Shown here one piece after another: positions 1 to 9,943 of a DNA stretch of 64,000 nucleotides. Positions within the stretch are counted from its first letter, which is position 1, and every line of letters starts with the position of its first letter. A model generated the notes under the pieces. That model ran no database searches and had not been told where the DNA came from. It was given only the letters and a program-made list of their open reading frames with translations. Where the stretch lies: NCBI GenBank assembly GCA_015654675.1, contig JAATGM010000022.1:1-64000 (forward strand), written 5' to 3'. A program made the translations under genes and the position numbers. This DNA is from Planctomycetota bacterium (GTDB lineage Bacteria; Planctomycetota; Phycisphaerae; UBA1845; UTPLA1).

Positions 1-870
1 GGCGTCAACGCCGCCAACAACAAAGGCATCTGGATGGGCGCAGGCCCGCAGCCCGCACTGCTCGCCCGCACCGGCTCCGCCCTCCCAATAAACGCCAACC
101 TCAAGTGGGAAGAGTTCGGCCCCATGTCCCTCAACACAACAGTCGGCGTCGCCACCATCGCCACCCTCGGCGGCGCAGGCGCCAACGCCAACAACAACCG
201 CGCCATCGCCCTCACCACCACGGGCGCCGCCGCCGATTGGAAAATCGTCGCTCAGAAGGGCGGCAACTCGCCCGTTGCCAACATCAAGTACGAAGACTTC
301 GACCGCGTCGAGCTAAACGTCCAGAACAATCTCTTCTTCGAAGCCCGCGTCTCCGGCCCCAACGTCGTCGCCGGCCAGAACGACCGCGAACTCTTCGCCG
401 GCCCCGCCAACAACCTCCGCTCCATCACCGGCCAGGGCCGCGACGCCCCCGGCCTCGCGAATCGCATCATGGCCGACTTCACCCGCCTCGCAATCAACAA
501 GCTCAACCAGGTCGCCTTCTACGGAAACGACGTAGACACTGACAACGGCGGAAACTCCGAACAAGGCATCTGGGCCACCCTCCCCAACGGCGACCTGCGA
601 CTGATCGTCCACGAAGGCGACATGATCAAGTTCGGAGCCAACGACATCCGAACCATCGATGGCTTCGCCTACAATAGTTACAACACGAACGGCGAAGACG
701 GCGGCCCCACCTACATCAATGACACCGAACTAGTCTTCACGGCAGTCTTCACCGACGGCTCCCAGGCAGTCCTGACAGCCACCATCCCCGAACCCACATC
801 AATAACCCTGCTGTTTGCAGCCCTAACCTTGGTCCCGAGCCGCCTCCGCCGAACGCCCCGCACGAATTAG
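1..870 (+). CDS. PEP-CTERM secreted protein of the tandem NxxGxxxxxxW-repeat type (5' end outside window)
   Basis: The frame is open from base 1, so this is the C-terminal 289 residues of a longer protein; the first ATG inside the window (34) is not the start. Short units with an N-x-x-G-I-W core followed by a hydrophobic 'L-I-V-H-E-G-D' strand recur, as in the planctomycete family named for tandem NxxGxxxxxxW repeats. The C-terminus is a PEP-CTERM signal: Pro-Glu-Pro (PEPTS), a hydrophobic stretch, then a basic end (RLRRTPR). Such tails are processed by exosortase, which is not encoded here. A surface or exported location is inferred; no catalytic motif is visible. Confidence 0.7.
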   Translation, partial: GVNAANNKGIWMGAGPQPALLARTGSALPINANLKWEEFGPMSLNTTVGVATIATLGGAGANANNNRAIALTTTGAAADWKIVAQKGGNSPVANIKYEDFDRVELNVQNNLFFEARVSGPNVVAGQNDRELFAGPANNLRSITGQGRDAPGLANRIMADFTRLAINKLNQVAFYGNDVDTDNGGNSEQGIWATLPNGDLRLIVHEGDMIKFGANDIRTIDGFAYNSYNTNGEDGGPTYINDTELVFTAVFTDGSQAVLTATIPEPTSITLLFAALTLVPSRLRRTPRTN

Positions 871-915
871 TCGCGAGCTACCGCAAACAAATCTGGAAAC
901 TGCGAAATGAGCTTC

Positions 916-955
916 GGCGGGCCTGAGAGGCCCCGCCAAGCGGGCCCGCCCGCTC
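916..955. terminator. GC-rich double hairpin after the PEP-CTERM gene
   Basis: Arms GGCGGGCCT (916-924) and AGGCCCCGCC (928-937) pair with one bulge. A second hairpin, AGCGGG/CCCGCT, follows at 939-955. There is no clear U-run, so it is a probable transcript end or stability element rather than a textbook rho-independent terminator. Confidence 0.35.
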
Positions 956-1069
956 CGGCAGGCCAATTTGCCACGCCGCTGAAATACTCGTCCCGCAAAT
1001 GTTTCTGACAAGCCAGCTCTGAAAATCGTACTACAATCCGCGCCCGCGCCACCCTGCCAGAGGTCTGAA

Positions 1070-1273
1070 TTGAGCCGCCGCATTACTTCCTCAATTGTGC
1101 CCCTGCTCGTCGGACTTCTTGCGATCCGCGCTGACGCCGCCCTCGGGCCGATTCTCTTCAGCCAGCCGAGGGACTTGTATGGCGGTCCAGCGAGCGATAC
1201 GGACTTTGTTTCCTACGGAGGCCAGTCCGCTTGGCAGGTCAGCGCCGACGATTTCCAGCTCAAGCCGTTATGA
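1070..1273 (+). pseudogene. Truncated N-terminal fragment of a secreted protein
   Basis: A TTG-started frame encodes a clear signal peptide (hydrophobic core VPLLVGLLAI, cut near ADA-A) and then about 40 residues with the text 'LFSQPRDLYGGPASDTDF' and 'SADDFQL'. That pattern is common at the start of planctomycete secreted proteins with a 'VADDF' motif. The frame stops at a TGA (1271-1273) after only 67 residues, far shorter than such proteins. The methyltransferase that follows lies in the same reading frame, and the join at about 1260-1280 looks like a deletion scar. I read it as a remnant left by deletion; a short exported peptide is possible but unlikely. Confidence 0.45.
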
Positions 1274-1342
1274 TGCGCCTCACAACCAGATCGGTGGCCA
1301 TCAAACATCCGCGAAGGACATGAGCCCCCTCAGGAGCATCGC

Positions 1343-1954
1343 GTGTTCATCCGGCAAATGCAGGAAATGTTCTACAAGAAGGCGAAGACGCCGAAGGACC
1401 TGCCCTGGAACCGCGAAACGCCGGACGGCTTCATTGTCGAGGTGGTTGCAACGCGCGACAAACCAGGCCGCGCGCTCGACCTGGGCTGCGGCTCGGGCGT
1501 CTTCTCAGTCTGGCTGGCGAAGAAGGGCTATGACGTGACCGGTGTGGATTTCATCCCCCGCGCCATCGAGATGTCGCGGGAGCGCGCCAAGGCGGAGGGC
1601 GTGCAGGTGAACTGGGTCAACACTGACCTGCTTTCCTGGAATGCCCCCGGGCAATTCGACGTAATCGTCGATTCGGGTTGTCTGCACTCGTTGATCGGCG
1701 GCAATGTGCGTCGGTTCCGCGAGCAGATTCTCCGCTGGCTCGCGCCTGGAGGCGATTATGTCCTCGGCCATTTCGGCAAGCGGCATGCGCTGGATTGGCG
1801 TCCGGTCGGGCCAAAACGGAGAACTCGTGAGCAGTTGGAGCGGCTGTTTGTCCCGCCGCTGGAGGTTGTCAAGCACGAACAAAGTGAGATAGCCGTTCCG
1901 CTGCCCATCGGCCCCATGGTGCGGGGACACGCCTATTGGTTTCGACGAAAGTAG
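1343..1954 (+). CDS. Class I SAM-dependent methyltransferase
   Basis: A 203-residue protein with GTG as the chosen start; an in-frame ATG at 1358 is an alternative. Motif I is LDLGCGSG (about residues 47-54), and the acidic end of strand 2 appears as 'VTGVDF', as expected for S-adenosylmethionine binding in the Rossmann-like fold. The 'PWNRETPDGF' text before motif I resembles the thiopurine-methyltransferase/TehB-like branch of small methyltransferases. The substrate cannot be told from sequence. No neighbour is obviously linked: the upstream remnant is broken and the downstream gene is convergent. The coding region could begin slightly upstream, since the frame is open back to 1274. Confidence 0.75.
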   Translation: MFIRQMQEMFYKKAKTPKDLPWNRETPDGFIVEVVATRDKPGRALDLGCGSGVFSVWLAKKGYDVTGVDFIPRAIEMSRERAKAEGVQVNWVNTDLLSWNAPGQFDVIVDSGCLHSLIGGNVRRFREQILRWLAPGGDYVLGHFGKRHALDWRPVGPKRRTREQLERLFVPPLEVVKHEQSEIAVPLPIGPMVRGHAYWFRRK

Positions 1955-2085
1955 AAATACGCTTTTGGCACCGTGACGCCCCTGATCTAACCCGCCCGTT
2001 CTAACACGAGACAGCCACCTATTTAGACCTCTCGCCAACATTTTGCACGAATACAACCCTCATCGGATGCAAACCCAGCGACCCG

Positions 2086-4173
2086 TCACGCAACAGCCGC
2101 ACTCGATCCTCTATCCGCGATGAGGAAAACCACCGAACGCGGCCCCGCAAGGTACTGGCGCCCCGTCACCGGCGGAGCGCTCTTCCAGTCAACAATGTCA
2201 TCCGGCGAGTCGAGCGAAGTATCAATCCATCGACGCCACGAGTGCTCCTCGACAATGCCCGTCGGCGGCAGATCAAAGCAAAGCGGCTCCCAATACGCAT
2301 TAAGAATCACATGCACCAGAAGCTGCTCCGCCGGAGTTTCGATCGTGAACGCCAGACTGTGCGAATCATCGCTCCAATCCGGCTCGCCAAGCCTCACCCC
2401 GTGCCACGCCTTGTGCGCATCGCGAAGCAGCTGGCTCAGCGTGACGCGCCGCCGCTCCGGGCCGTCGTCTCGCAAGGTCCGCCGCGCCAGCAGCACCGAC
2501 ACAAACCGATGTAGGTCGCGGTGCTTGTCGACTAGTGTCCAGTCGAACCAACTCGTCTCGTTGTCCTGACAATAGGCATTATTGTTCCCGCCCTGCGTGC
2601 GGCGGGCTTCATCGCCCATCAGGATCATCGGTACGCCATACGAAAGCGCCGTCACGGCCAGAAAGTTCTTCACCTGCCGATTGCGCAGCTTCTCTACGCC
2701 GGGGTCGCCGCTCGGTCCCTCCGCCCCGCAGTTCCAGCTTCGATCGTCGTTAGTGCCGTCGCGATTATTCTCGCCATTGGCCTCGTTGTACTTCCGGTCG
2801 AATGAAACGAGATCGTTCAGCGTGAATCCGTCATGACACGTCACGAAGTTCACGCTCTGCTCCGCCTCACGCAGCTCATCGCCGTAAATCTCGGGGCTGC
2901 CCATCAATCGGTCCGCGATCCGTCGCACCGTGCCCGCCTCGCCGCGGAAAAAGCTCCGCACGTCGTCCCGAAACCGGCCATTCCATTCCTTCCAGCTGTC
3001 GCCGATGAAGCTGCCGACCTGGTACAGGCCCGCCGCGTCCCACGCCTCGGCGATGAGCTTGGTCCCCGCCAGCATCGGGTCCGACTCAATGTCCCACAGC
3101 ACCGGCGCGTTCGGCAACGGCTGGCCATCGCCGCCGCGCGACAGCACCGACGCCAGGTCGAATCGAAACCCGTCCACGTGCATCTCGCCCACCCAGTAGC
3201 GAAGACTGTCCAGGATCATCCTCCGCACGATCGGATGATTGGCGTTCAGCGTGTTGCCGGTTCCGCTAAAATCGGCGTAGCGCGAACGGTCCTGCCCGAG
3301 AATGTAATACGAGAGGTTGTCGATCCCGCGAAAACAAACCGTCGGTCCGGTGTGGTCACCCTCGGCGGTGTGGTTGAACACGACATCGAGAATCACCTCG
3401 ATGCCCGCGCGGTGCAGCGCCTTCACCATGTCTCGAAACTCGTTCACCGCCGCCCCGGGCAACCGGCTTGAGCAGTACGCCTGATGCGGCGCGAAAAACG
3501 AAACCGGCTGATAACCCCAGTAATTGACCCGCCCGGGCGGGCAATCCTGGGCATCGAACTGAAAAATGGGCAAGAACTCCACGGCGGTGACGCCAAGCCG
3601 CTGAAGATACGGAATCTTCTCAATCAGTCCCGCATACGTGCCGCGCGTCGCGTCGCCGACGCCCGAACTCGGATGGCGCGTGAACCCGCGCACGTGCATC
3701 TCATAGATGATCGTCCGCGACGACGAATGCCGGAGCGGCGCGTCGCCTTCCCAGTCATAGCCGCCCGAATCCACGACAACGCTTTTCATCGCGACGGCCG
3801 TGTTGTCGCCCTCGCGCCGCGCCGCCTCGCGCGAATAATCCTTCGGAACCGCCACGCAGCGCCCATAGGGGTCGAGCAAAAGCTTCGATGGATCGAATCG
3901 CAGTCCCCGAGCAGCGTCGCGCGGCCCATCGACCCGCAACCCATAAATCTGCCCGGCCCGCACACCCGGCACGAAAACATGCCAGTAGTGGTAAGTCCGA
4001 TTCGTGGTGGGATCGATCGCGATCACCCGCGCCGCGCGCGCATCGTCCTCGCGGTCAAAAAACTGCAGTTCCACCGCCGAGGCCGTTCGAGAATAGACAC
4101 AGAAATTAAGCCCGCCCTCAACGAGGGTGGCCCCCAAAGGAAAGCTACGACCGGCCGCGCAGGCAGGATTCAT
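2086..4173 (-). CDS. glgX: Glycogen debranching enzyme / isoamylase-type (GH13)
   Basis: A 695-residue GlgX/TreX-type enzyme that hydrolyses alpha-1,6 branches of glycogen or limit dextrins in the cytoplasm. An N-terminal CBM48-like domain ('PLGATLVEGGLNFCVYS') precedes the GH13 barrel. The catalytic residues are visible: nucleophile Asp in DGFRFDLAS (about 338), acid/base Glu in AEAWDAAG (about 374) and the transition-state Asp in TCHDGFT (about 446). VILDVVFNHTAEG is conserved region I. The length is normal for the family. The ATG at 4173 gives a complete CBM48. It is divergent from ppc with about 230 bp between the starts. No other glycogen gene is nearby. Confidence 0.93.
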   Translation of the reverse strand: MNPACAAGRSFPLGATLVEGGLNFCVYSRTASAVELQFFDREDDARAARVIAIDPTTNRTYHYWHVFVPGVRAGQIYGLRVDGPRDAARGLRFDPSKLLLDPYGRCVAVPKDYSREAARREGDNTAVAMKSVVVDSGGYDWEGDAPLRHSSSRTIIYEMHVRGFTRHPSSGVGDATRGTYAGLIEKIPYLQRLGVTAVEFLPIFQFDAQDCPPGRVNYWGYQPVSFFAPHQAYCSSRLPGAAVNEFRDMVKALHRAGIEVILDVVFNHTAEGDHTGPTVCFRGIDNLSYYILGQDRSRYADFSGTGNTLNANHPIVRRMILDSLRYWVGEMHVDGFRFDLASVLSRGGDGQPLPNAPVLWDIESDPMLAGTKLIAEAWDAAGLYQVGSFIGDSWKEWNGRFRDDVRSFFRGEAGTVRRIADRLMGSPEIYGDELREAEQSVNFVTCHDGFTLNDLVSFDRKYNEANGENNRDGTNDDRSWNCGAEGPSGDPGVEKLRNRQVKNFLAVTALSYGVPMILMGDEARRTQGGNNNAYCQDNETSWFDWTLVDKHRDLHRFVSVLLARRTLRDDGPERRRVTLSQLLRDAHKAWHGVRLGEPDWSDDSHSLAFTIETPAEQLLVHVILNAYWEPLCFDLPPTGIVEEHSWRRWIDTSLDSPDDIVDWKSAPPVTGRQYLAGPRSVVFLIADRGSSAAVA

Positions 4174-4405
4174 GCGTCACTTCCCACGAGGTTACTCGTC
4201 GGCCCCGATGTCCGCCACGCTCTACATCCGATCGCATCTGCGGAAATTGAAAACTGGATCGCGCCGCCAGCCATCGCGCTCCGTTTCGCTTTCAGGATTA
4301 CAATCGCGCGCCGGCGATCGCCGCAATTGTCGAACGCACGTGAATTCGGTTCCCCGAGGCAAATCGCGAGCTGTCAAAGCGAATTGCGACGATGCATCTG
4401 CCCAA

Positions 4406-7078
4406 ATGACCAAAGACCTCGACAGCGAACTGAAACTCCTGACCGCCATCCTGACCGACGTGGTCGACCGGCTCGGTCCGCCCGGCCATACAACGTTGTG
4501 CGAAGAGCTCCTGGAGGCCTGCCGCGACGGCGAATCCGGCGGCTTCACGGCCGCGCAACAACGCATCGCTCAGCTTTCGACAAAACAGATCGGCGAGCTG
4601 ATCAAATCTTTCACCCTGCGGTTCCATCTGCGAAATCAGGCCGAGAAAGTCGCCATCGTGCGGATCAACCGCCGACGGCAACGTGAAGCCACCCCCGACC
4701 GTCCGCGGCGAGAATCGATCGCCGAAGCGATGTCGCAATTGAAATCGCGCGGCGCGACGCTCGACTCGGTCCTGAAGTCACTCTCCCGGATCGACCTCCA
4801 ACCGACCCTGACGGCCCATCCCACGGAATCCCGCCGCCGCTCGATGCTCGACAAGCAGCGCGAAATTGCCGAGCGCCTCCTCGCTCTCGACGACTCAGCC
4901 CATGACGCCGCCGCCGGCCGCGCCATCGAGGATCGCATCCGCCACCTCGTTCTCCTGCTCTACGGAACCGATGAAGTGCGCACCGAGCGACTCGGAGTCG
5001 CCGCCGAAATCTGGGGCTCGCTCTACTTCCTGACCACCTCCATCTGGGTGGCCGTGCCGCGCCTGCTGCACGACATCGCCTCGGCCATCGAGCAATACTT
5101 CGGCGTTCGCCCTGACATTCCGCCGCTCGTTCGGTATCGCACCTGGGTCGGCGGCGACCGCGACGGAAACCCGATGGTCACACCCGCCATGACCCGCGAA
5201 AGTTTGCGGCTCCATCGCCATGCCGCCATCCATCTCTACCGCGAGAAACTCGCCGATTTGATGCGCCTGCTGAGTCTCTCAGATCGGCGCGTTCCGGTGC
5301 CCGCCGAGCTAAGAGCATCAGTCGAACACGACGAGATCGCCCGGGAAGTACCCGACGAGTCATTCGCAACCCTGCGTCACGAGCCCTTCCGACTCAAGCT
5401 GCTGCAGATGCGAACTCGCCTCCAGGCCGTGGAGAATGGCGAAAGCACATACGATGCCGACGCCTTCACGGCCGACCTCGAACTGCTCGCAACCAGTCTT
5501 CAAAAGATGAACCTCGGCGAGCTGGTCGAGTCGAGCGGAATCGCCGAATTGCTGACCCAGTCGCGCGTATTCGGCTTCCACATGGCGGCCCTCGATGTCC
5601 GCCAGCACAGCGCCGTCCACGAACAGGTCGTCGCCGAACTACTCCGACATTTCGATCTCTGCGCCAACTACTCGGAGCTCCCCGAGCGGAAAAAGGCCGA
5701 GGAGCTGACCCGCGCCATCGCGCGAACCGAACTCGTGCGGCCGGCGCCGGAAACCCTCGGCGATCGCAGCCGCGATCTCCTCGAAGTTCTCGAAATCATC
5801 GAACAGGCCCGCCGGCGCGACCCGCGCTCCGTCGGAAGCTACGTCATCAGCATGACCAACGGCGTCAGCGACGTCCTCGAAATCCTGTGGCTCATGCGAC
5901 TGGCCGGCTGCGGAGATACCGACATCGTCCCTCTGTTCGAAACCATCGACGATCTCGAGCACGCCCCCGAGCTCCTCCAGTCCATGTTCTTGAACCCGCT
6001 CTATCGCGCCCACGTCCGGAATCGCGGCGAGTTTCAGGAAATCATGCTAGGCTACTCCGACAGCAACAAAGACGGCGGCTATCTGCTCTCGGGCTGGCTG
6101 CTGCACACCGCGCAGTCCCGGCTCGCGCAAGTCTGCCGATCCGCCGGCGTGGATTTCCGCTTCTTTCACGGCCGCGGCGGGACCGTCGGCCGCGGCGGCG
6201 GCAGGTCGAACCGCGCCATCCTCGCCACACCGCCCGACAGCCGCAGCGGCCGCCTGAGGGTCACCGAGCAGGGCGAGGTCATCTCTTTTCGCTACATGCT
6301 GCCCGACATCGCCCATCGCCATCTCGAGCAGTTGACCAGCGCCATGATCCTCGCGCAGTCCGAATCGCCCCTCCCCGATTCGCCGGACTCCGAGCCGGAT
6401 CGACAAATCATGACCCGCCTCGGACTCCGCTCGCTGGTCGCCTATCGCCTGCTGATCGATGACCCGGGCTTCTGGGCCTGGTTCACCGAAGTCTCGCCCA
6501 TCGCGCACATCAGCGCCCTTCCGATCGCGTCGCGCCCCGTCTTCCGCGCGAGCGGTGAAGTCCATTTCGAGAACCTCCGCGCGATTCCCTGGGTGTTTGC
6601 CTGGACCCAGATGCGTCTCAACGTGCCCGGCTGGTTTGGCCTGGGCGCCGCTCTGAGCGAGTTCATCAATGAGTCCGAGGATCACCTTCCACGAATGTCG
6701 AAGTGGTATCGCGAGCGCGAATACTTCCGCACGATGATCGACAACGCCCAGCAGGAAATGGCCCGTGCGCGCTTACCGATTGCCCGTTGCTATGACGCGC
6801 TCTCCACCGCCCCCCGAATTGGTCCGATTGAATCAGAGTTCCACCTCGCCCGCTCCGCCATCCTCCGTATCACCGGACAGCACGAACTGCTGGACAACAA
6901 CCCCGTCATTCAGCGATCGATCAAAGAGCGCAACGGCCCGACGGACGTACTGAACCTCTTGCAGATAGAACTGCTGCAGCGATTCCGGAAGGCCGATGCC
7001 GCTCAACGCATCGAATTGCGTGATTTAATGTTCGACAGCATCAATGGCATCGCCGCCGCCATGCAAAGCACCGGTTAA
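4406..7078 (+). CDS. ppc: Phosphoenolpyruvate carboxylase
   Basis: This enzyme carboxylates PEP to oxaloacetate, an anaplerotic reaction. From the ATG at 4406 the protein has 890 residues, matching the usual size. The frame stays open back to 4127 but that stretch overlaps the divergent glgX and lacks family similarity. Visible signatures are TAHPTES with the catalytic His (about 137), GGDRDGNP (about 249), the Lys-bearing 'GYSDSNKDGG', the glycine loop FHGRGGTVGRGGG with its His (about 587), EQGEVISF, and the C-terminal 'MQSTG', equivalent to the near-invariant x-NTG end; the change of Asn to Ser is mild. The product feeds the TCA cycle and so supplies carbon skeletons for the neighbouring nitrogen genes (inference). 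Confidence 0.96.
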   Translation: MTKDLDSELKLLTAILTDVVDRLGPPGHTTLCEELLEACRDGESGGFTAAQQRIAQLSTKQIGELIKSFTLRFHLRNQAEKVAIVRINRRRQREATPDRPRRESIAEAMSQLKSRGATLDSVLKSLSRIDLQPTLTAHPTESRRRSMLDKQREIAERLLALDDSAHDAAAGRAIEDRIRHLVLLLYGTDEVRTERLGVAAEIWGSLYFLTTSIWVAVPRLLHDIASAIEQYFGVRPDIPPLVRYRTWVGGDRDGNPMVTPAMTRESLRLHRHAAIHLYREKLADLMRLLSLSDRRVPVPAELRASVEHDEIAREVPDESFATLRHEPFRLKLLQMRTRLQAVENGESTYDADAFTADLELLATSLQKMNLGELVESSGIAELLTQSRVFGFHMAALDVRQHSAVHEQVVAELLRHFDLCANYSELPERKKAEELTRAIARTELVRPAPETLGDRSRDLLEVLEIIEQARRRDPRSVGSYVISMTNGVSDVLEILWLMRLAGCGDTDIVPLFETIDDLEHAPELLQSMFLNPLYRAHVRNRGEFQEIMLGYSDSNKDGGYLLSGWLLHTAQSRLAQVCRSAGVDFRFFHGRGGTVGRGGGRSNRAILATPPDSRSGRLRVTEQGEVISFRYMLPDIAHRHLEQLTSAMILAQSESPLPDSPDSEPDRQIMTRLGLRSLVAYRLLIDDPGFWAWFTEVSPIAHISALPIASRPVFRASGEVHFENLRAIPWVFAWTQMRLNVPGWFGLGAALSEFINESEDHLPRMSKWYREREYFRTMIDNAQQEMARARLPIARCYDALSTAPRIGPIESEFHLARSAILRITGQHELLDNNPVIQRSIKERNGPTDVLNLLQIELLQRFRKADAAQRIELRDLMFDSINGIAAAMQSTG

Positions 7079-7142
7079 GTAACGACGCGCTTCCGCAGCC
7101 ATCGCCGATACGCGCCGATGAATGTCGCCGCGAGCGCATCTG

Positions 7143-9347
7143 CTATTTGAGGTACAAGATCTCCCGGTACGACGGCAGCGGCCAAAGATCCGCCGACACA
7201 TGGTTTTCCAGGTCGTCACCCGCCGCCCGCAGGACGAGCATCAGCGGAATAATCTTGTCTCGCAGGTACTTCGCGTGCTCGCCCGGGTCGTGCGATTCAA
7301 AATTGTCCGCCTCCGCCAGCCCCTCCAGCGTCGTCGTAAACCGGCGCACCCGCTCCATGAACTCCTCGAGCATGGCCAGCCGCTCTTTGTGATCCGCGCC
7401 CGCATTCTTCAACGCGGCGACGGCCTGCGCCAATCGCGACTCCTGGGCGACCGCGGCCGGCAAAATCATTTGCCGCCCCATCATCACCATCGTCTCCGAT
7501 TCGATCAGGATCTGCTTGCAATACCGCTCAAGGTAGGTGGTAACGCGGCTCTCCAGCTCTTGCCGGTTGAGCACCTGATATTTCTCAAACAGCCGCACGG
7601 CCCCGTCCGACCCAAATCGCGGAATCGCCGCCACACTGTCCCGCAGGTGCGGCAGCCCGCGCCGCTCCGCCTCTGCGTGCCACTCGGCCGAGTACCCGTC
7701 GCCATTGAATATGACGCGCTTGTGCTCCCGAATCGTCTTCTGCAACACGCCGCGCACGGCCGTCATGAGCTTCTCCGGCGAAGGATTCGGCCCGACCGCC
7801 ACCTCAAGCTGCGTCGCAAGCTCGTCCAGCGACTCGGCGACAATCGTATTCATCACCGTATTCGGCCAGGCCGACGTCGCCGACGAACCAACCGCCCGGA
7901 ACTCAAACTTATTTCCCGTGAACGCAAACGGCGACGTTCGGTTGCGATCCCCCGAATCGCGCGGCAAATGCGGAAGCGTCGCGGCCCCCAGATCCATCGC
8001 CCCGCCCTTCAGCGTCCGGCTCAGTTCGCCCTTCTCCAACTGCCCGACGATGTCCGTCAGCATGTCCCCAAGAAAAATGGAGATGATGGCCGGCGGCGCC
8101 TCGTTCGCCCCCAGCCGGTGGTCGTTGCTGGCCGAAGCAACCGAAGCCCGCAGCAGGTCAGCATGCACATCCACCGCGCGGATGACCGCGCAAAGGAAAG
8201 CCAGAAACTCCATGTTCGTATGCGTCTCTTCGCGCGGGTCGAGTAGATTGACGCCCGTATCCGTCGACATGGACCAGTTGTTGTGCTTGCCCGATCCGTT
8301 GATCCCCGAAAATGGCTTCTCGTGCAGAATGGCCGAAAGCCCATAGCGCGGCGCCACCCGCTTGATCGTCTCCATCATCAGCATCTGGTGATCGCAGGCC
8401 ACGTTGGACGTCTCGAAGGTTGGCGCGATTTCGAATTGCCCCGGCGCAACCTCGTTGTGCCGCGTCTTCACCGGCACGCCCATGCGATACAGCTCGTACT
8501 CAAGCTCGGCCATGAACGCCAGCACCCGCGGCGGAATCGAGCCGAAGTAATGATCCTCCAGTTGCTGGCCCTTCGGCGGCCGCGTGCCGAACAGCGTCCG
8601 ATCGCACGACACCAAATCCGGCCGCGTGTAATACAAATGCCGGTCGATCAGGAAATACTCCTGCTCCGGCCCGACCGTCGTCAAAACGCGCCGCACGCCC
8701 TTGTCCGTCCCGAAGATGCGCAGAATGCGTAACGCCTGTTTCGAAAGTGCATCCATGGAACGCAGCAACGGCGTCTTCTGGTCGAGCGCCGCGCCGGTCC
8801 ACGACACAAACGCCGTCGGAATGCAAAGCGTGACCGTGTTGTGCCCGCGCACCAGGAATGCCGGGCTGGTCGCGTCCCAGGCCGTATAGCCGCGCGCCTC
8901 GAAAGTCGCCCGCAACCCGCCTGACGGAAAGCTCGATGCATCCGGCTCGCTCTGGCACAAACTGCTGCCGGACAGGGCGTAGATCATCTCCCCATCCTTG
9001 CCCAGTTCGGCCAGCGAATCGTGCTTCTCAGCCGTCAGCCCGGTCAGTGGCTGAAACCAGTGCGTGTAATGCGTCGCACCATTCTCGATCGCCCAGTCCT
9101 TCATCTCGGCGGCGACGATGTCGGCCACCAGCGGATCGAGCGGTTCGGCCAGCTCGATCGTCCGCATCAATCGCTTGAACACGTCCTTCGAGAGTCGGTG
9201 CCGCATCGTCCGATGACTGAACACATCGCTGGCAAAATGCTTGGCGATTTGCGGAGAAATGCTGGTCCCGTCCGCCCGGTTCAACGGCGGCGTGGTCCAC
9301 GAGGTCGCGGCGGCGACCGCCGCCCTTCGCGCGCTGGCTAAATCCAT
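7143..9347 (-). CDS. glnN: Glutamine synthetase type III
   Basis: A 734-residue GSIII, clearly longer than GSI or GSII, making glutamine from glutamate, ammonia and ATP. Visible motifs are '[13 protein letters not shown]' (about 225, metal-binding Glu), '[13 protein letters not shown]' (about 348, ATP/ammonia site) and '[19 protein letters not shown]' (about 469, glutamate binding). The ATG at 9347 has a good ribosome site (GAGGAG, 9 bases upstream). A STAS-domain gene and the ammonium transporter follow upstream on the same strand, so the three may be co-regulated, although gaps of about 90 and 157 bp mean one operon is not certain. No PII gene is present. Confidence 0.95.
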   Translation of the reverse strand: MDLASARRAAVAAATSWTTPPLNRADGTSISPQIAKHFASDVFSHRTMRHRLSKDVFKRLMRTIELAEPLDPLVADIVAAEMKDWAIENGATHYTHWFQPLTGLTAEKHDSLAELGKDGEMIYALSGSSLCQSEPDASSFPSGGLRATFEARGYTAWDATSPAFLVRGHNTVTLCIPTAFVSWTGAALDQKTPLLRSMDALSKQALRILRIFGTDKGVRRVLTTVGPEQEYFLIDRHLYYTRPDLVSCDRTLFGTRPPKGQQLEDHYFGSIPPRVLAFMAELEYELYRMGVPVKTRHNEVAPGQFEIAPTFETSNVACDHQMLMMETIKRVAPRYGLSAILHEKPFSGINGSGKHNNWSMSTDTGVNLLDPREETHTNMEFLAFLCAVIRAVDVHADLLRASVASASNDHRLGANEAPPAIISIFLGDMLTDIVGQLEKGELSRTLKGGAMDLGAATLPHLPRDSGDRNRTSPFAFTGNKFEFRAVGSSATSAWPNTVMNTIVAESLDELATQLEVAVGPNPSPEKLMTAVRGVLQKTIREHKRVIFNGDGYSAEWHAEAERRGLPHLRDSVAAIPRFGSDGAVRLFEKYQVLNRQELESRVTTYLERYCKQILIESETMVMMGRQMILPAAVAQESRLAQAVAALKNAGADHKERLAMLEEFMERVRRFTTTLEGLAEADNFESHDPGEHAKYLRDKIIPLMLVLRAAGDDLENHVSADLWPLPSYREILYLK

Positions 9348-9438
9348 GATCTAAAGCTCCTCATCAGTCAGTGGCCGCGTCGCGACGCATGGCCGAGTTT
9401 CGGAAATGCCTGGCTCTGGCTCGCGATGACCCGCGCTC

Positions 9439-9786
9439 TCACGACTTCATCGCATCCGACAGATTATTGCGAATCTCAAACAGACCCAGCATGCCCGAAG
9501 TCTGCATCAGCTTGACGATCGACGGCTGCATGCCGACCAGCGTCAGCGGACGCTTCTCGCGCGCGAACTGGTTTCGCAGCTCGACCAACGCGCCAAGCGT
9601 GAGACTCGGCATGTATCCGACTTTGGTCAAGTCGAGGATCAGCGGCAGCTTCGCGTCGCCGCCGGTCACGCCTCCCAGTTCGCTCTTGAACTGGTTGGTC
9701 CTCTGAAAATCGAACTCGTCGCACAAAATAGTCGCGATCGTCGCGCGTGTATCGCTCTGAATCTGCAGCACCGAGGACTCGTTCAT
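9439..9786 (-). CDS. STAS-domain protein (anti-sigma factor antagonist-like)
   Basis: A 115-residue single STAS domain: strand 'LILDLTKVGYMPSLTLGALVEL' in outline, followed by a helix and 'RPLTLVGMQPSIVKLM'. In SpoIIAA-type antagonists the loop before this helix carries a phosphorylatable Ser; here the loop is Y-M-P-S-L-T, so Ser and Thr candidates are present. Such proteins bind anti-sigma kinases or sense ligands. No partner kinase of the HPK/RsbW type is adjacent. The ATG at 9786 follows an AAGGAAGA ribosome site. It lies between glnN and the ammonium transporter, which may be coincidence. Confidence 0.8.
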   Translation of the reverse strand: MNESSVLQIQSDTRATIATILCDEFDFQRTNQFKSELGGVTGGDAKLPLILDLTKVGYMPSLTLGALVELRNQFAREKRPLTLVGMQPSIVKLMQTSGMLGLFEIRNNLSDAMKS

Positions 9787-9943
9787 TTTTCAATCTTCCT
9801 TCTGGAGGGTTACCAAAAGCGCGGCCTTCAAACGCTCCGTTTCTGGACCTGATAAAACGATTGTACCATAGAAAATCGCCTAGTATCCGGCCTCCCGAAA
9901 AATCGATTGAGCGGGTCGCCAGCCTGGTTCCACCGCCCCACCA

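Noticed and set aside
3484-4686. 400-codon rightward open frame
   Set aside because: Antisense to glgX and running into ppc; Arg-rich shadow.
7122-8246. 374-codon rightward open frame
   Set aside because: Antisense to glnN, His/Arg-rich shadow without family text.
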